This document shows, piece after piece, positions 6,427-12,306 of a stretch of DNA of 12,306 nt. The first letter of the stretch is position 1. Each line of letters starts with the position of its first letter. The DNA lies in assembly GCA_964534955.1 (NCBI GenBank), contig CAZHRR010000065.1, positions 1 to 12,306 of the forward strand, given 5' to 3'. The DNA is from UBA2128 sp964534955 (GTDB lineage: Bacteria > Fidelibacterota > Marinisomatia > Marinisomatales > UBA2128). The position numbers and the translations under genes were made by a program. Below the pieces are notes generated by a model. The model did no database searches, was not told the origin of the DNA, and saw only the letters and a program-made list of their open reading frames with translations.

Positions 6427-7599
6427 TTACTCTCCTACAAACCCAGTAACTGGGGCTGGAGTACCATCTTTAACCTGTAGAACAATAGTTTTGGATCCGC
6501 CAGCCCGGTCTCCCGGCCCATAGGTAATAGCCGGATGAGGACTGCCTCGGAATTCCTTCATCTTCTCCATTCCTTCTACAAGACCCTCCCGTGTCAGGTC
6601 AAGACCGGACAGTTTCAGCCCCTCAACCAGAACTTGTGCCGCAGCAAATCCATAGAAATTGTAGAATCCTATCTGGTGTTCAGGATCATACTTCTGAAGC
6701 AATTCACGGTACAGAACAGCAGCAGGATGTTCAGGGTGCTGCGGCGGCACCATGTAGATATTGCTGATGAATCCCTCTGCAGCAGTACCAGCTTTTTGTG
6801 CAATGCGCGGATCAGATGCCGGAGCAAAACCGAGGAACTGAGGAGAATAGCCCAGCGCTTCGGCCGTTCTCAGTACATGTACTGTCTCGAGCACAAGACC
6901 GAGAAAGATATGCGTTGCTTCATTATTCCTCAAACTGGTCAAATGTGGACCGAACGAGGGTGCACTGCCACGCTGGAACGGTTCTGCTCCAACGAACTCC
7001 CAACCGTGGGCGGCAGCACCTTCCTTCACGCCCTTCCTGCAGTCTTTGCCAAAGTCGTCATCCTGATAAATGATCCCTACCTTGACATTTTCATCTCCTC
7101 GTTGCGCCAGGTAATTACACAGGATTCTTCCCTGGGCATCATAGGGAGTGTCCGTGGCAAAGACGTATCGTTTCGGAGGATCAGACATGGATCTTGCATT
7201 TGATGCCGGAGCGATGAATGGAACCCCTTGTTCCTCCACCAGATTGAAAAGTGCTGAAGCTGTCGCCGTGCCAATTACATTGAACAGGCAAAAGACACCG
7301 TCCCGATCCAGCAGCTTTTTAGCTGCAGCAAGACTCATGGCTGGGTTATATTGATGATCCTCCGTGATCATCCTGATCTTTCGACCATGTACTCCGCCCG
7401 ACTCATTTACGTGGCGGAGGTAGAGTTCGGCACCATGCTTTATTTCACTACCAAGATAAGCCATAGGACCACTTAAATCCTGTATGTTGCCAATCAGAAT
7501 TTCATCATCCGTAACACCAGGGCTTCCTTCTGACCCACCACCAAAAGCAACACAGGTCAGAACAAAGAAAATCCCTACTGTGCAGGTTGCTTTTTTCAT
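6427..7599 (-). CDS. LivK/LivJ-type periplasmic ligand-binding protein of the HAAT importer
   Basis: The extracytoplasmic receptor that delivers substrate to LivHM. It has 390 residues from the chosen start. An N-terminal signal peptide (MKK, then hydrophobic to about residue 18-20) is followed by the type I periplasmic-binding fold: DDEILIGNIQDLSGPMAYLG opens the domain, then LGSEIKHGAELYLRHVNESGGVHG, VGIIYQDDDFGKD and a C-terminal YNFYGFAAAQVLVEGL. These are typical of the Peripla_BP_6 family. The frame opens at ATG 7605, but AGGAGG would then be only 2 bases away; ATG 7599 has AGGAGG at an ideal 8 bases, so I use it. The Cys at residue 16 has Thr before it, a poor lipobox, so cleavage by signal peptidase I is more likely. 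It has its own predicted promoter and a structured leader. Ligand cannot be told from the sequence. Confidence 0.93.
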   Translation of the reverse strand: MKKATCTVGIFFVLTCVAFGGGSEGSPGVTDDEILIGNIQDLSGPMAYLGSEIKHGAELYLRHVNESGGVHGRKIRMITEDHQYNPAMSLAAAKKLLDRDGVFCLFNVIGTATASALFNLVEEQGVPFIAPASNARSMSDPPKRYVFATDTPYDAQGRILCNYLAQRGDENVKVGIIYQDDDFGKDCRKGVKEGAAAHGWEFVGAEPFQRGSAPSFGPHLTSLRNNEATHIFLGLVLETVHVLRTAEALGYSPQFLGFAPASDPRIAQKAGTAAEGFISNIYMVPPQHPEHPAAVLYRELLQKYDPEHQIGFYNFYGFAAAQVLVEGLKLSGLDLTREGLVEGMEKMKEFRGSPHPAITYGPGDRAGGSKTIVLQVKDGTPAPVTGFVGE

Positions 7600-7627
7600 G
7601 CTCATACCCTCCTCTTATTCACTTATG

Positions 7628-7642
7628 CGAGTACCCTACTCG
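7628..7642 (-). promoter_or_regulatory. Stem-loop in the leader of the binding-protein gene
   Basis: On the minus strand CGAGTA-GGG-TACTCG forms a perfect 6-bp stem with a 3-base loop. Outer arms CACTT (7656-7652) and AAGTG (7624-7620) can also pair across interior bases. It lies within a few bases of the transcription start expected from the promoter at 7681-7653 and 13 bases before the AGGAGG ribosome site. A 5' hairpin at this place could stabilise the message; alternatively the DNA symmetry could be an operator. No T-run follows. Confidence 0.5.
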
Positions 7643-7652
7643 AGCTTCTCCA

Positions 7653-7681
7653 AGTGTAGGAAAAGTTATTCATTCTGTCAA
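7653..7681 (-). promoter_or_regulatory. Predicted sigma-70 promoter for the binding-protein gene
   Basis: The minus strand carries a perfect -35 box TTGACA (7681-7676), a 17-base spacer, and TACACT (7658-7653), a 4-of-6 match to TATAAT. The -35 box overlaps the livM stop codon (7680-7678). The expected start point is near 7646, giving a leader of about 45 bases before ATG 7599. This is an internal promoter in the operon and would allow extra expression of the binding protein and downstream genes. Confidence 0.6.
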
Positions 7682-8694
7682 CGATTCGTTTCACCTCGCT
7701 GTTTTGGGTTAAATGGAAATAATTTCCAATATATGCGGATTTTCAGCCAGCGACGGTAGAGTCCCAACGGCTCAAACAGGATGAAAAATAACATAACCAG
7801 ACCAAAAGAGATTGCCTGCAGATCATTGAACTGAGCCACATCCGGAGGCAGGAAGTCTTTTAATACGCGAATGAGTTCCGGTAGAAATGTAATGAACAGC
7901 GCCCCTAAGACAGCTCCGTAGATTGAGCCAATTCCGCCAACAATGACCATTACCAGGAATTGAATAGACAGGAGAATGTTGAAATAGTCAGTAGTTATGA
8001 ACCGGATTGTGTGGGCATAGAGCGCTCCACCAACACCTGCATAAAAGGCACTCACCGCAAATATAAGTACCTTATATCTACCCAGATGTATCCCCGAAGA
8101 CTGGGCCGCTTCCTCACTATCCCTTATGGCTATCAGAGCCCGGCCTATCTTGGTTGCTGTCAACTTCTTGGCGATAACTGTCATGAGAATAACAGATACA
8201 TATATAAGATAGTATAAAGAGCGGTCAGACGTTAATTCCGCACCAAAAATCTGTGCGGCCGGTACCGGCATCCCATCGGAACCTCCCGTCCAAACATGAA
8301 GCTCAATAATGATCCTGTGTACTATGACACCAAAACCCATAGTCACGATAGCGAGATACAGACCTGAGAGCCGGAGGGCAGGAAAGCCCAGTATGACACC
8401 CGTAAGCAATGCAACTATTCCCGCCGCAGGTACGGATAGAACAAACGGCCAATCGAAGTGCACCATCAACACAGCGGAAGTGTAAGCGCCCACCGCCATG
8501 AAGGCAGCATGCCCAAGCGAAATAAGTCCTGTATAACCTGACAGCAAATCTAAGCCTACCGCTACAATTATCGCAATCCCGGCCAGGTTGAATATGTAGG
8601 TAAAGTAACTGTCCAATCCCAGGGGAAGAAGGAGAGCAACACCAATAACAAGCGGTACCCACCATATCTTTTCATCAGCGTAGCGATGCTTCAT
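7678..8694 (-). CDS. livM: LivM-type inner-membrane permease of the HAAT importer
   Basis: 338 residues, strongly hydrophobic with roughly eight to ten membrane segments. The family signature LSGYTGLISLGHAAFMAVGAY is at 51-71. The cytoplasmic loop that docks the ATPase is recognisable as GRALIAIRDSEEAAQSSGI at 184-202 (EAA-like). A GGIGSIYGAVLGALF stretch near 253-267 and the FEPLGLYRRW ending are also typical. It pairs with LivH to form the translocation pore. The ATG at 8694 overlaps the livH stop by 4 bases (ATGA), with a purine-rich GAGAGGAAGAGA ribosome site just upstream, so the two permeases are translationally coupled. After its stop comes the 78-base regulatory gap before the binding-protein gene. 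Confidence 0.95.
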   Translation of the reverse strand: MKHRYADEKIWWVPLVIGVALLLPLGLDSYFTYIFNLAGIAIIVAVGLDLLSGYTGLISLGHAAFMAVGAYTSAVLMVHFDWPFVLSVPAAGIVALLTGVILGFPALRLSGLYLAIVTMGFGVIVHRIIIELHVWTGGSDGMPVPAAQIFGAELTSDRSLYYLIYVSVILMTVIAKKLTATKIGRALIAIRDSEEAAQSSGIHLGRYKVLIFAVSAFYAGVGGALYAHTIRFITTDYFNILLSIQFLVMVIVGGIGSIYGAVLGALFITFLPELIRVLKDFLPPDVAQFNDLQAISFGLVMLFFILFEPLGLYRRWLKIRIYWKLFPFNPKQRGETNR

Positions 8695-9560
8695 ACTCTC
8701 TTCCTCTCCGGCGTTCCAAAGAGTCCGTCAGGACGTATCAGAAGCATCAGAATGAGAATAATCCATGGAAATATATCGTAGATACTCGTAGGCAGGTATA
8801 CGGTGGCCAGACTTTCCAGAATCCCCAGGATGAGTCCTCCTGCAATTGCGCCTTCCAGCTTTCCAAAGCCTCCCAGAACAGCCGCCGGCAGCGCCATCAA
8901 CAACAGGCGCGAGCCCAGCATAGGCTGCAGACCAAACTGAGGAATAATGAGCATCCCGGCAACCGCACTCACCAGGCTGGATATAATCCAGACGGCCACA
9001 TAGATACGTTTGATGGGGATACCCATGAGTTGCGCTGCTACGGGATTTTCAGAGGTCGCCTTTATAGCAACCCCAAAGCGGGTAAGATTAAGAAAGAGAT
9101 ACAACAACAAAACCAAAACGATAGACACGCTTGCAATCACCAGTTGATAAGGCGATATCTGTAAAAACCCCACGTTCATTGGCACCATACTTACCGGAGA
9201 CGGATACATAAACCGGTCCTCATGAGTCCAGATAACACCAGTCAGGCTCCGCAGTAAGATCGACAGGGCAATGGTCGCCATTATCTGAGCAAATATGGGT
9301 TTGCCAATAAGAGGACGGCTAATAACGGCATTCATGATAATACCCAAAACCGCAGCGAACAGGAGGGAACCTACAACCGATACAAACAATCCTAAATCTA
9401 TGGAATAGAGAGTAAAGAAAACATAGGCAGACATCATCATCATCTCGCCCTGAGCAAAATTGACAAGCTCCGTTGCCCGATAGATAAGCACCAGCCCTAA
9501 CGCCACAAGAGCATATACACATCCGAGCGTGATACCGTAAATGATAATCTGGACGGTCAT
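8691..9560 (-). CDS. livH: LivH-type inner-membrane permease of the HAAT importer
   Basis: 289 residues, the usual LivH length, with about eight membrane segments. Diagnostic motifs are the opening YGITLGCVYALVALGLVLIY (8-27), NFAQGEMMM at 34-42, the ATPase-docking loop GVAIKATSENPVAAQLMGI at 163-181, LGGFGKLEGAIAGGLILG at 229-246 and the terminal RPDGLFG (276-282). It forms the membrane channel with LivM. The gene starts 6 bases after the HadB-like gene's stop and has no clear Shine-Dalgarno, which suggests translation depends on ribosomes arriving from upstream. Gene order here is H-M-binding protein-G-F, so the binding protein sits between permeases and ATPases instead of leading the cluster as in Escherichia coli livKHMGF. 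Confidence 0.95.
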   Translation of the reverse strand: MTVQIIIYGITLGCVYALVALGLVLIYRATELVNFAQGEMMMMSAYVFFTLYSIDLGLFVSVVGSLLFAAVLGIIMNAVISRPLIGKPIFAQIMATIALSILLRSLTGVIWTHEDRFMYPSPVSMVPMNVGFLQISPYQLVIASVSIVLVLLLYLFLNLTRFGVAIKATSENPVAAQLMGIPIKRIYVAVWIISSLVSAVAGMLIIPQFGLQPMLGSRLLLMALPAAVLGGFGKLEGAIAGGLILGILESLATVYLPTSIYDIFPWIILILMLLIRPDGLFGTPERKRV

Positions 9561-9566
9561 GAAGAA

Positions 9567-9920
9567 TCAGTACAATTCAGCAGTGCAGTCTGCTAATACC
9601 GCTTCGTCGTGCTGGTTCACCGCACTAAACTGAACTTTTCCTTCCGTACCCTCTACAGCGAATGTCAGCTTATCCCCCGGAAGAACAGGATTAACAAACC
9701 GCATATTGATAGACTTGAGGGAACCAGGATCTCCATTGCCAATGAGAAACCCCGCAGCAATGCCCAGTGTACAGAGTCCCTGCAGGATGTTGGCTTCCAG
9801 ACCCTGCTTCCGAGCAAATGAGGAATCAATGTGGATTAGATTAAAATCGCCGCTGGCTCCTGCATAGTAAATAGGCAAATACTTGTCAATATTAACCGTT
9901 TGTTCCCTCCTTTCGATCAT
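9567..9920 (-). CDS. MaoC-like (R)-specific enoyl-CoA/ACP hydratase, catalytic (HadB-like) subunit
   Basis: A single hot-dog domain of 117 residues. It holds the hydratase-2 motif YAGASGDFNLIHID (19-32), with catalytic Asp25 and His30 in the D-x4-H spacing of MaoC/HadB enzymes, which add water to trans-2-enoyl thioesters to give (R)-3-hydroxyacyl products. Downstream the family often has a His-Gly pair; here it is ILQGL with Gln47. The frame is open to ATG 9950, but ATG 9920 overlaps the upstream gene's stop as ATGA and has AGAGG 9 bases before it, so I use 9920. Together with the adjacent N-type hot-dog gene it resembles the split HadA-HadB pair of mycobacteria, where one subunit is catalytic and the other binds the acyl chain. 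The true acyl substrate is unknown. Confidence 0.86.
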   Translation of the reverse strand: MIERREQTVNIDKYLPIYYAGASGDFNLIHIDSSFARKQGLEANILQGLCTLGIAAGFLIGNGDPGSLKSINMRFVNPVLPGDKLTFAVEGTEGKVQFSAVNQHDEAVLADCTAELY

Positions 9921-10372
9921 TCCTCTATTCCTCTCTGTACCAGGGTCCACATTCCTTCACACACCATCTGCATGTTTTGATTCCTCGATTCAGTCTTCAC
10001 TACGCAAAACTCATTTATGACGCCAGAGCTGCTCTTTTTGGAAAACACGTCCATAATCTGTGCCGATGATGTGATAGTATCTCCTGAGCGTACTACCTCT
10101 CCAAACTTGAACTCCTGTTCTCCATGGACAATTCGCGGCAGCTCTATTCCCAATTCTTTATCGTAGAAAACCTGGTTGTACATCTCTCCACAATAGACTG
10201 CCACAAACGATGGCGGTGCTACAATCGTACCGTATTGGGAACGAGCTGCAAAGTCTGGATCAGTGTACAGCCGATTTTTCTGAAGTGTGGCGCGAGCATA
10301 CTCTCGAATCTTCTCCCGCCCTACCTCATAGCTTATAGGAGGATAGGTTTTGCCTATTGCTTTACGATTCAT
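9917..10372 (-). CDS. MaoC N-terminal-type dehydratase (HadA-like, non-catalytic) subunit
   Basis: 151 residues, a hot-dog protein of the MaoC_dehydrat_N/FAS1-type dehydratase group. Typical blocks are the opening IGKTYPPISYEVGREKIREYA, then AAPPSF-like VAPPSFVAVY (51-60), the HGEQEF (83-88) strand and FGEVVRSGDTI (90-100) before the long central beta strands. It lacks the SGDxNxxH catalytic motif, as expected for the structural partner of a HadB-like subunit. The frame could extend to 10459, but that would overlap the synthetase gene by 86 bases. ATG 10372 follows the synthetase stop by one base and begins MNRKAIGKTY, matching family N-termini. Its end overlaps the HadB-like gene by 4 bases, so stoichiometric synthesis of the two subunits is likely. 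A heterodimer is inferred, not shown. Confidence 0.85.
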   Translation of the reverse strand: MNRKAIGKTYPPISYEVGREKIREYARATLQKNRLYTDPDFAARSQYGTIVAPPSFVAVYCGEMYNQVFYDKELGIELPRIVHGEQEFKFGEVVRSGDTITSSAQIMDVFSKKSSSGVINEFCVVKTESRNQNMQMVCEGMWTLVQRGIEE

Positions 10373-10373
10373 T

Positions 10374-12306
10374 TCACTTATCCAGTTCAGGTATATCCCG
10401 ATACAGATCGAGGGATTCAGGATTAGCCAGGGCGTCCCGGTTAAGCACTTCATCACCATGAATAATTTTCTTGACGGCGATCTCTACCTTTTTACCATTG
10501 ATGGTATAGGGAACGTCCTCAGCAGACAGTACCAAAGCGGGAACATGTCTGGGCGAACATTCTAAGCGAATAGTCTTGCGAATTCTATCCACAAGTTCTT
10601 CCGTCAATTCGCTCCCTCTGTTCATCTGCACAAACAATATTACCCTTTCATCATCTTCCCACGTCTGTCCTACTACAAGGCTGTCTGCCACTTCCGGCAT
10701 CGCTTCTACCACACGGTAGATCTCCGCTGTACCAATTCGAACACCACCAGGATTCAAAGTGGCGTCACTGCGCCCAAATATCTTAACTCCGCCGTGTTCA
10801 TTCACTGTTATGTAGTCTCCATGAGTCCAAACACCTGGGAATTCATTAAAGTAAGCATCGTGATATTTCCCTCCATCAGGATCATTCCAGAAGTAGATAG
10901 GCATAGAAGGAAACGGCGATGCACAGACCAGTTCACCTTTTTCGTTAATGAGTCTATTACCGGTATCATTATAAGAATGCACATCCATTCCCAAGCCGCG
11001 GCACTGAAGTTCTCCACGATAGACCGGCAGCGTCGGATTTCCCAGCGCAAAGCAGGATATAATGTCCGTCCCGCCGGAAATGGATGCCAGAAGAATATCC
11101 TCCTTGATGTCGCTGTATACGTAGTCAAAATTCTCCTCCACCAGCGGAGAACCCGTTGAGAGAATCGCCCTCAACTTAGAGAGATCGAACTCCTTTCCCG
11201 GCATCAGCTCGGCTTCCTGGCAGGCGGCGATAAACTTGGCGCTGGTGCCGAAGACGGTAATCCCAAGGTCTTGGGCCATACGCCACATGGAGTTCTGATC
11301 AGGATAGAACGGTGAGCCGTCGTAAAGAACTACAGTAGCACCAACTGCCAGGGAACTCACCAGCCAGTTCCACATCATCCAGCCACAGGTTGTGAAGTAG
11401 AAAATCGTGTCTTCACGCTGGAGGTCAGTATGCAACCGCAGCTCCTTCAGGTGCTGGATGAGAGTCCCACCAGCGCCGTGGACAATAGATTTCGGCAAGC
11501 CCGTAGTCCCGGATGAATACATAATGTAGAGTGGATGGTCAAAGGGCAGCTGCTCAAACACAAACTCCTGTACATCATCAGCGCTAATGAAGTCCTCATA
11601 GCGGATTCCATTGCGAATGGTCGATATATCAGCTCTCTCCTCTGTGTACGGTACCACAACCACTTTATCCACACTGGGAAGTTTATTCAGGATTCCTTCC
11701 AGCTTCTCCAAGGAATTGAAGGTCTTTCCGTTATAAAAGTAGCCGTTAGCGGAAAAGAGTATTTTTGGTTTGATCTGAGAGAAGCGATCCAGCACTCCTT
11801 TTATACCAAAGTCAGGGGACGATGAGCTCCATATGGCACCGATGGAGGCTGATGCCAGCATGGCGATAACAGTCTCCGGCATATTGGGCATAAACCCTGC
11901 CACTCTGTCGCCAACAGCCACACCGGCTTCACGAAGAGAGGAAGCCAACCGGATTACCGCATCGTAAAGCTCTGCATAGGTAAGAGAGCGGACAGGCTGG
12001 TCTTCTCCCTGGAAAACAAGTGCTGTCTTGTTATCCCTAAAGCACAGGAGGTTTTCAGCATAATTTAGTCGGGCTCCGGAGAACCACTTTGCTCCCGGCA
12101 TTTTTGCATGATCATCAACGACCTCTGTATACGGCACAGAGTGAATAATATCACTGTACTCCCATATTTCTCCCCAGAACTCGGGAATACTATTCACCGA
12201 CCAGTTGTGCAGATCTTCGTAGCTCTTAAGCTGTAGATGCAATTTATCATTCACGAACCAGCGGAATTTATCCATCTCGGTCAGTATTACCTGATCCTCT
12301 ATTGGC
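10374..12306 (-). CDS. aacS: Acetoacetyl-CoA synthetase (acetoacetate--CoA ligase), 5' end beyond window
   Basis: This enzyme converts acetoacetate, ATP and CoA to acetoacetyl-CoA. An internal ATG at 12275 gives 633 residues, but the frame stays open to the edge. The extra residues (PIEDQVILTE) align without gaps to the family opening 'W-x-P-x-x-x-x-I-x-x-x-x-x-x-x-F', and no good ribosome site precedes 12275, so the true start is most likely off the window. Motifs, numbered from that ATG: GAIWSSSSPDFG at 146-157 (characteristic of acetoacetyl-CoA synthetases), nucleotide loop YSSGTTGLPKS at 253-263, SISGGTD at 398-404, HGD at 485-487, GRSDATLNPGGVRIG at 501-515, and the A10 lysine in NGKKVE (Lys595). 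It heads the visible part of the operon and is 1 base from the HadA-like gene. It could act in ketone-body use or polyhydroxybutyrate turnover. Confidence 0.93.
   Translation of the reverse strand, partial: PIEDQVILTEMDKFRWFVNDKLHLQLKSYEDLHNWSVNSIPEFWGEIWEYSDIIHSVPYTEVVDDHAKMPGAKWFSGARLNYAENLLCFRDNKTALVFQGEDQPVRSLTYAELYDAVIRLASSLREAGVAVGDRVAGFMPNMPETVIAMLASASIGAIWSSSSPDFGIKGVLDRFSQIKPKILFSANGYFYNGKTFNSLEKLEGILNKLPSVDKVVVVPYTEERADISTIRNGIRYEDFISADDVQEFVFEQLPFDHPLYIMYSSGTTGLPKSIVHGAGGTLIQHLKELRLHTDLQREDTIFYFTTCGWMMWNWLVSSLAVGATVVLYDGSPFYPDQNSMWRMAQDLGITVFGTSAKFIAACQEAELMPGKEFDLSKLRAILSTGSPLVEENFDYVYSDIKEDILLASISGGTDIISCFALGNPTLPVYRGELQCRGLGMDVHSYNDTGNRLINEKGELVCASPFPSMPIYFWNDPDGGKYHDAYFNEFPGVWTHGDYITVNEHGGVKIFGRSDATLNPGGVRIGTAEIYRVVEAMPEVADSLVVGQTWEDDERVILFVQMNRGSELTEELVDRIRKTIRLECSPRHVPALVLSAEDVPYTINGKKVEIAVKKIIHGDEVLNRDALANPESLDLYRDIPELDK

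Noticed and set aside
6535..7203. A 222-residue open frame on the plus strand, antisense to the binding-protein gene
   Set aside because: The opposite strand carries a full Peripla_BP_6 protein with signal peptide and ribosome site. The antisense product is Arg/Cys/His-rich and unlike any family I know.
7552..7554. Cys16 of the binding protein considered as a lipidation site
   Set aside because: The preceding residues are Val-Leu-Thr. Thr at -1 does not fit the lipobox, which needs Gly, Ala or Ser there.
9903..9913. AAAGGAGGGAA inside the start of the HadB-like gene, considered as the true ribosome site for a later start
   Set aside because: No ATG, GTG or TTG lies in frame at a suitable distance, and it is explained by codons for Glu-Arg-Arg-Glu. 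The ATGA-coupled start at 9920 has its own AGAGG.
10794..11159. A plus-strand frame of 121 residues inside the acetoacetyl-CoA synthetase gene
   Set aside because: It overlaps essential motifs of the synthetase on the other strand and has no ribosome site or domain.

Overview
The window looks like a chromosomal contig from a diderm (Gram-negative-type) bacterium. The evidence is two lipoproteins with type II signal peptides, an exported solute-binding protein and a bacterial PurH. GC is moderate overall. Nothing in it names the taxon. An uncultured marine or subsurface lineage would fit, but that is a guess. There are no RNA genes, insertion sequences, CRISPR arrays or phage genes that I can see.

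Layout. (1) Positions 1-888, plus strand: the C-terminal part of purH (AICAR transformylase domain), cut by the left edge. (2) Positions 917-2996, plus strand: a tightly overlapping pair of lipoprotein genes, an M48-type zinc metallopeptidase with a TPR-like tail and a lipoprotein of unknown function. This pair is clearly more AT-rich than its flanks. (3) Positions 2997-3091: a short convergent intergenic gap without a convincing terminator. (4) Positions 3092-12306, minus strand: nine genes reading right to left. They are acetoacetyl-CoA synthetase (5' end beyond the window), a HadA-like MaoC N-type hydratase subunit, a HadB-like MaoC catalytic subunit, livH, livM, a LivK-type binding protein, livG, livF and a long-chain-type acyl-CoA ligase. 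Most junctions overlap or are 1-6 bases apart, so this reads as one operon.

The operon joins a complete branched-chain-amino-acid-type (HAAT) ABC importer to two CoA ligases and an (R)-specific enoyl-CoA hydratase pair. My inference is that the importer may carry a carboxylic acid that is then activated to its CoA thioester, or that amino-acid or short-chain-acid carbon is routed through acetoacetyl-CoA and 3-hydroxyacyl-CoA. The binding-protein gene appears to be separately controlled. A consensus-like sigma-70 promoter (TTGACA, 17-base spacer, TACACT) overlaps the end of livM, a stem-loop lies at the predicted 5' end of its transcript, and a GC-rich stem-loop follows its stop codon. That last stem-loop takes up the only good Shine-Dalgarno sequence before the TTG-initiated livG.

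Several starts were moved from the longest open frame using Shine-Dalgarno spacing and family alignment: the binding protein to 7599, livF to 5625, the HadB-like gene to 9920, the HadA-like gene to 10372 and the second lipoprotein to 2070.
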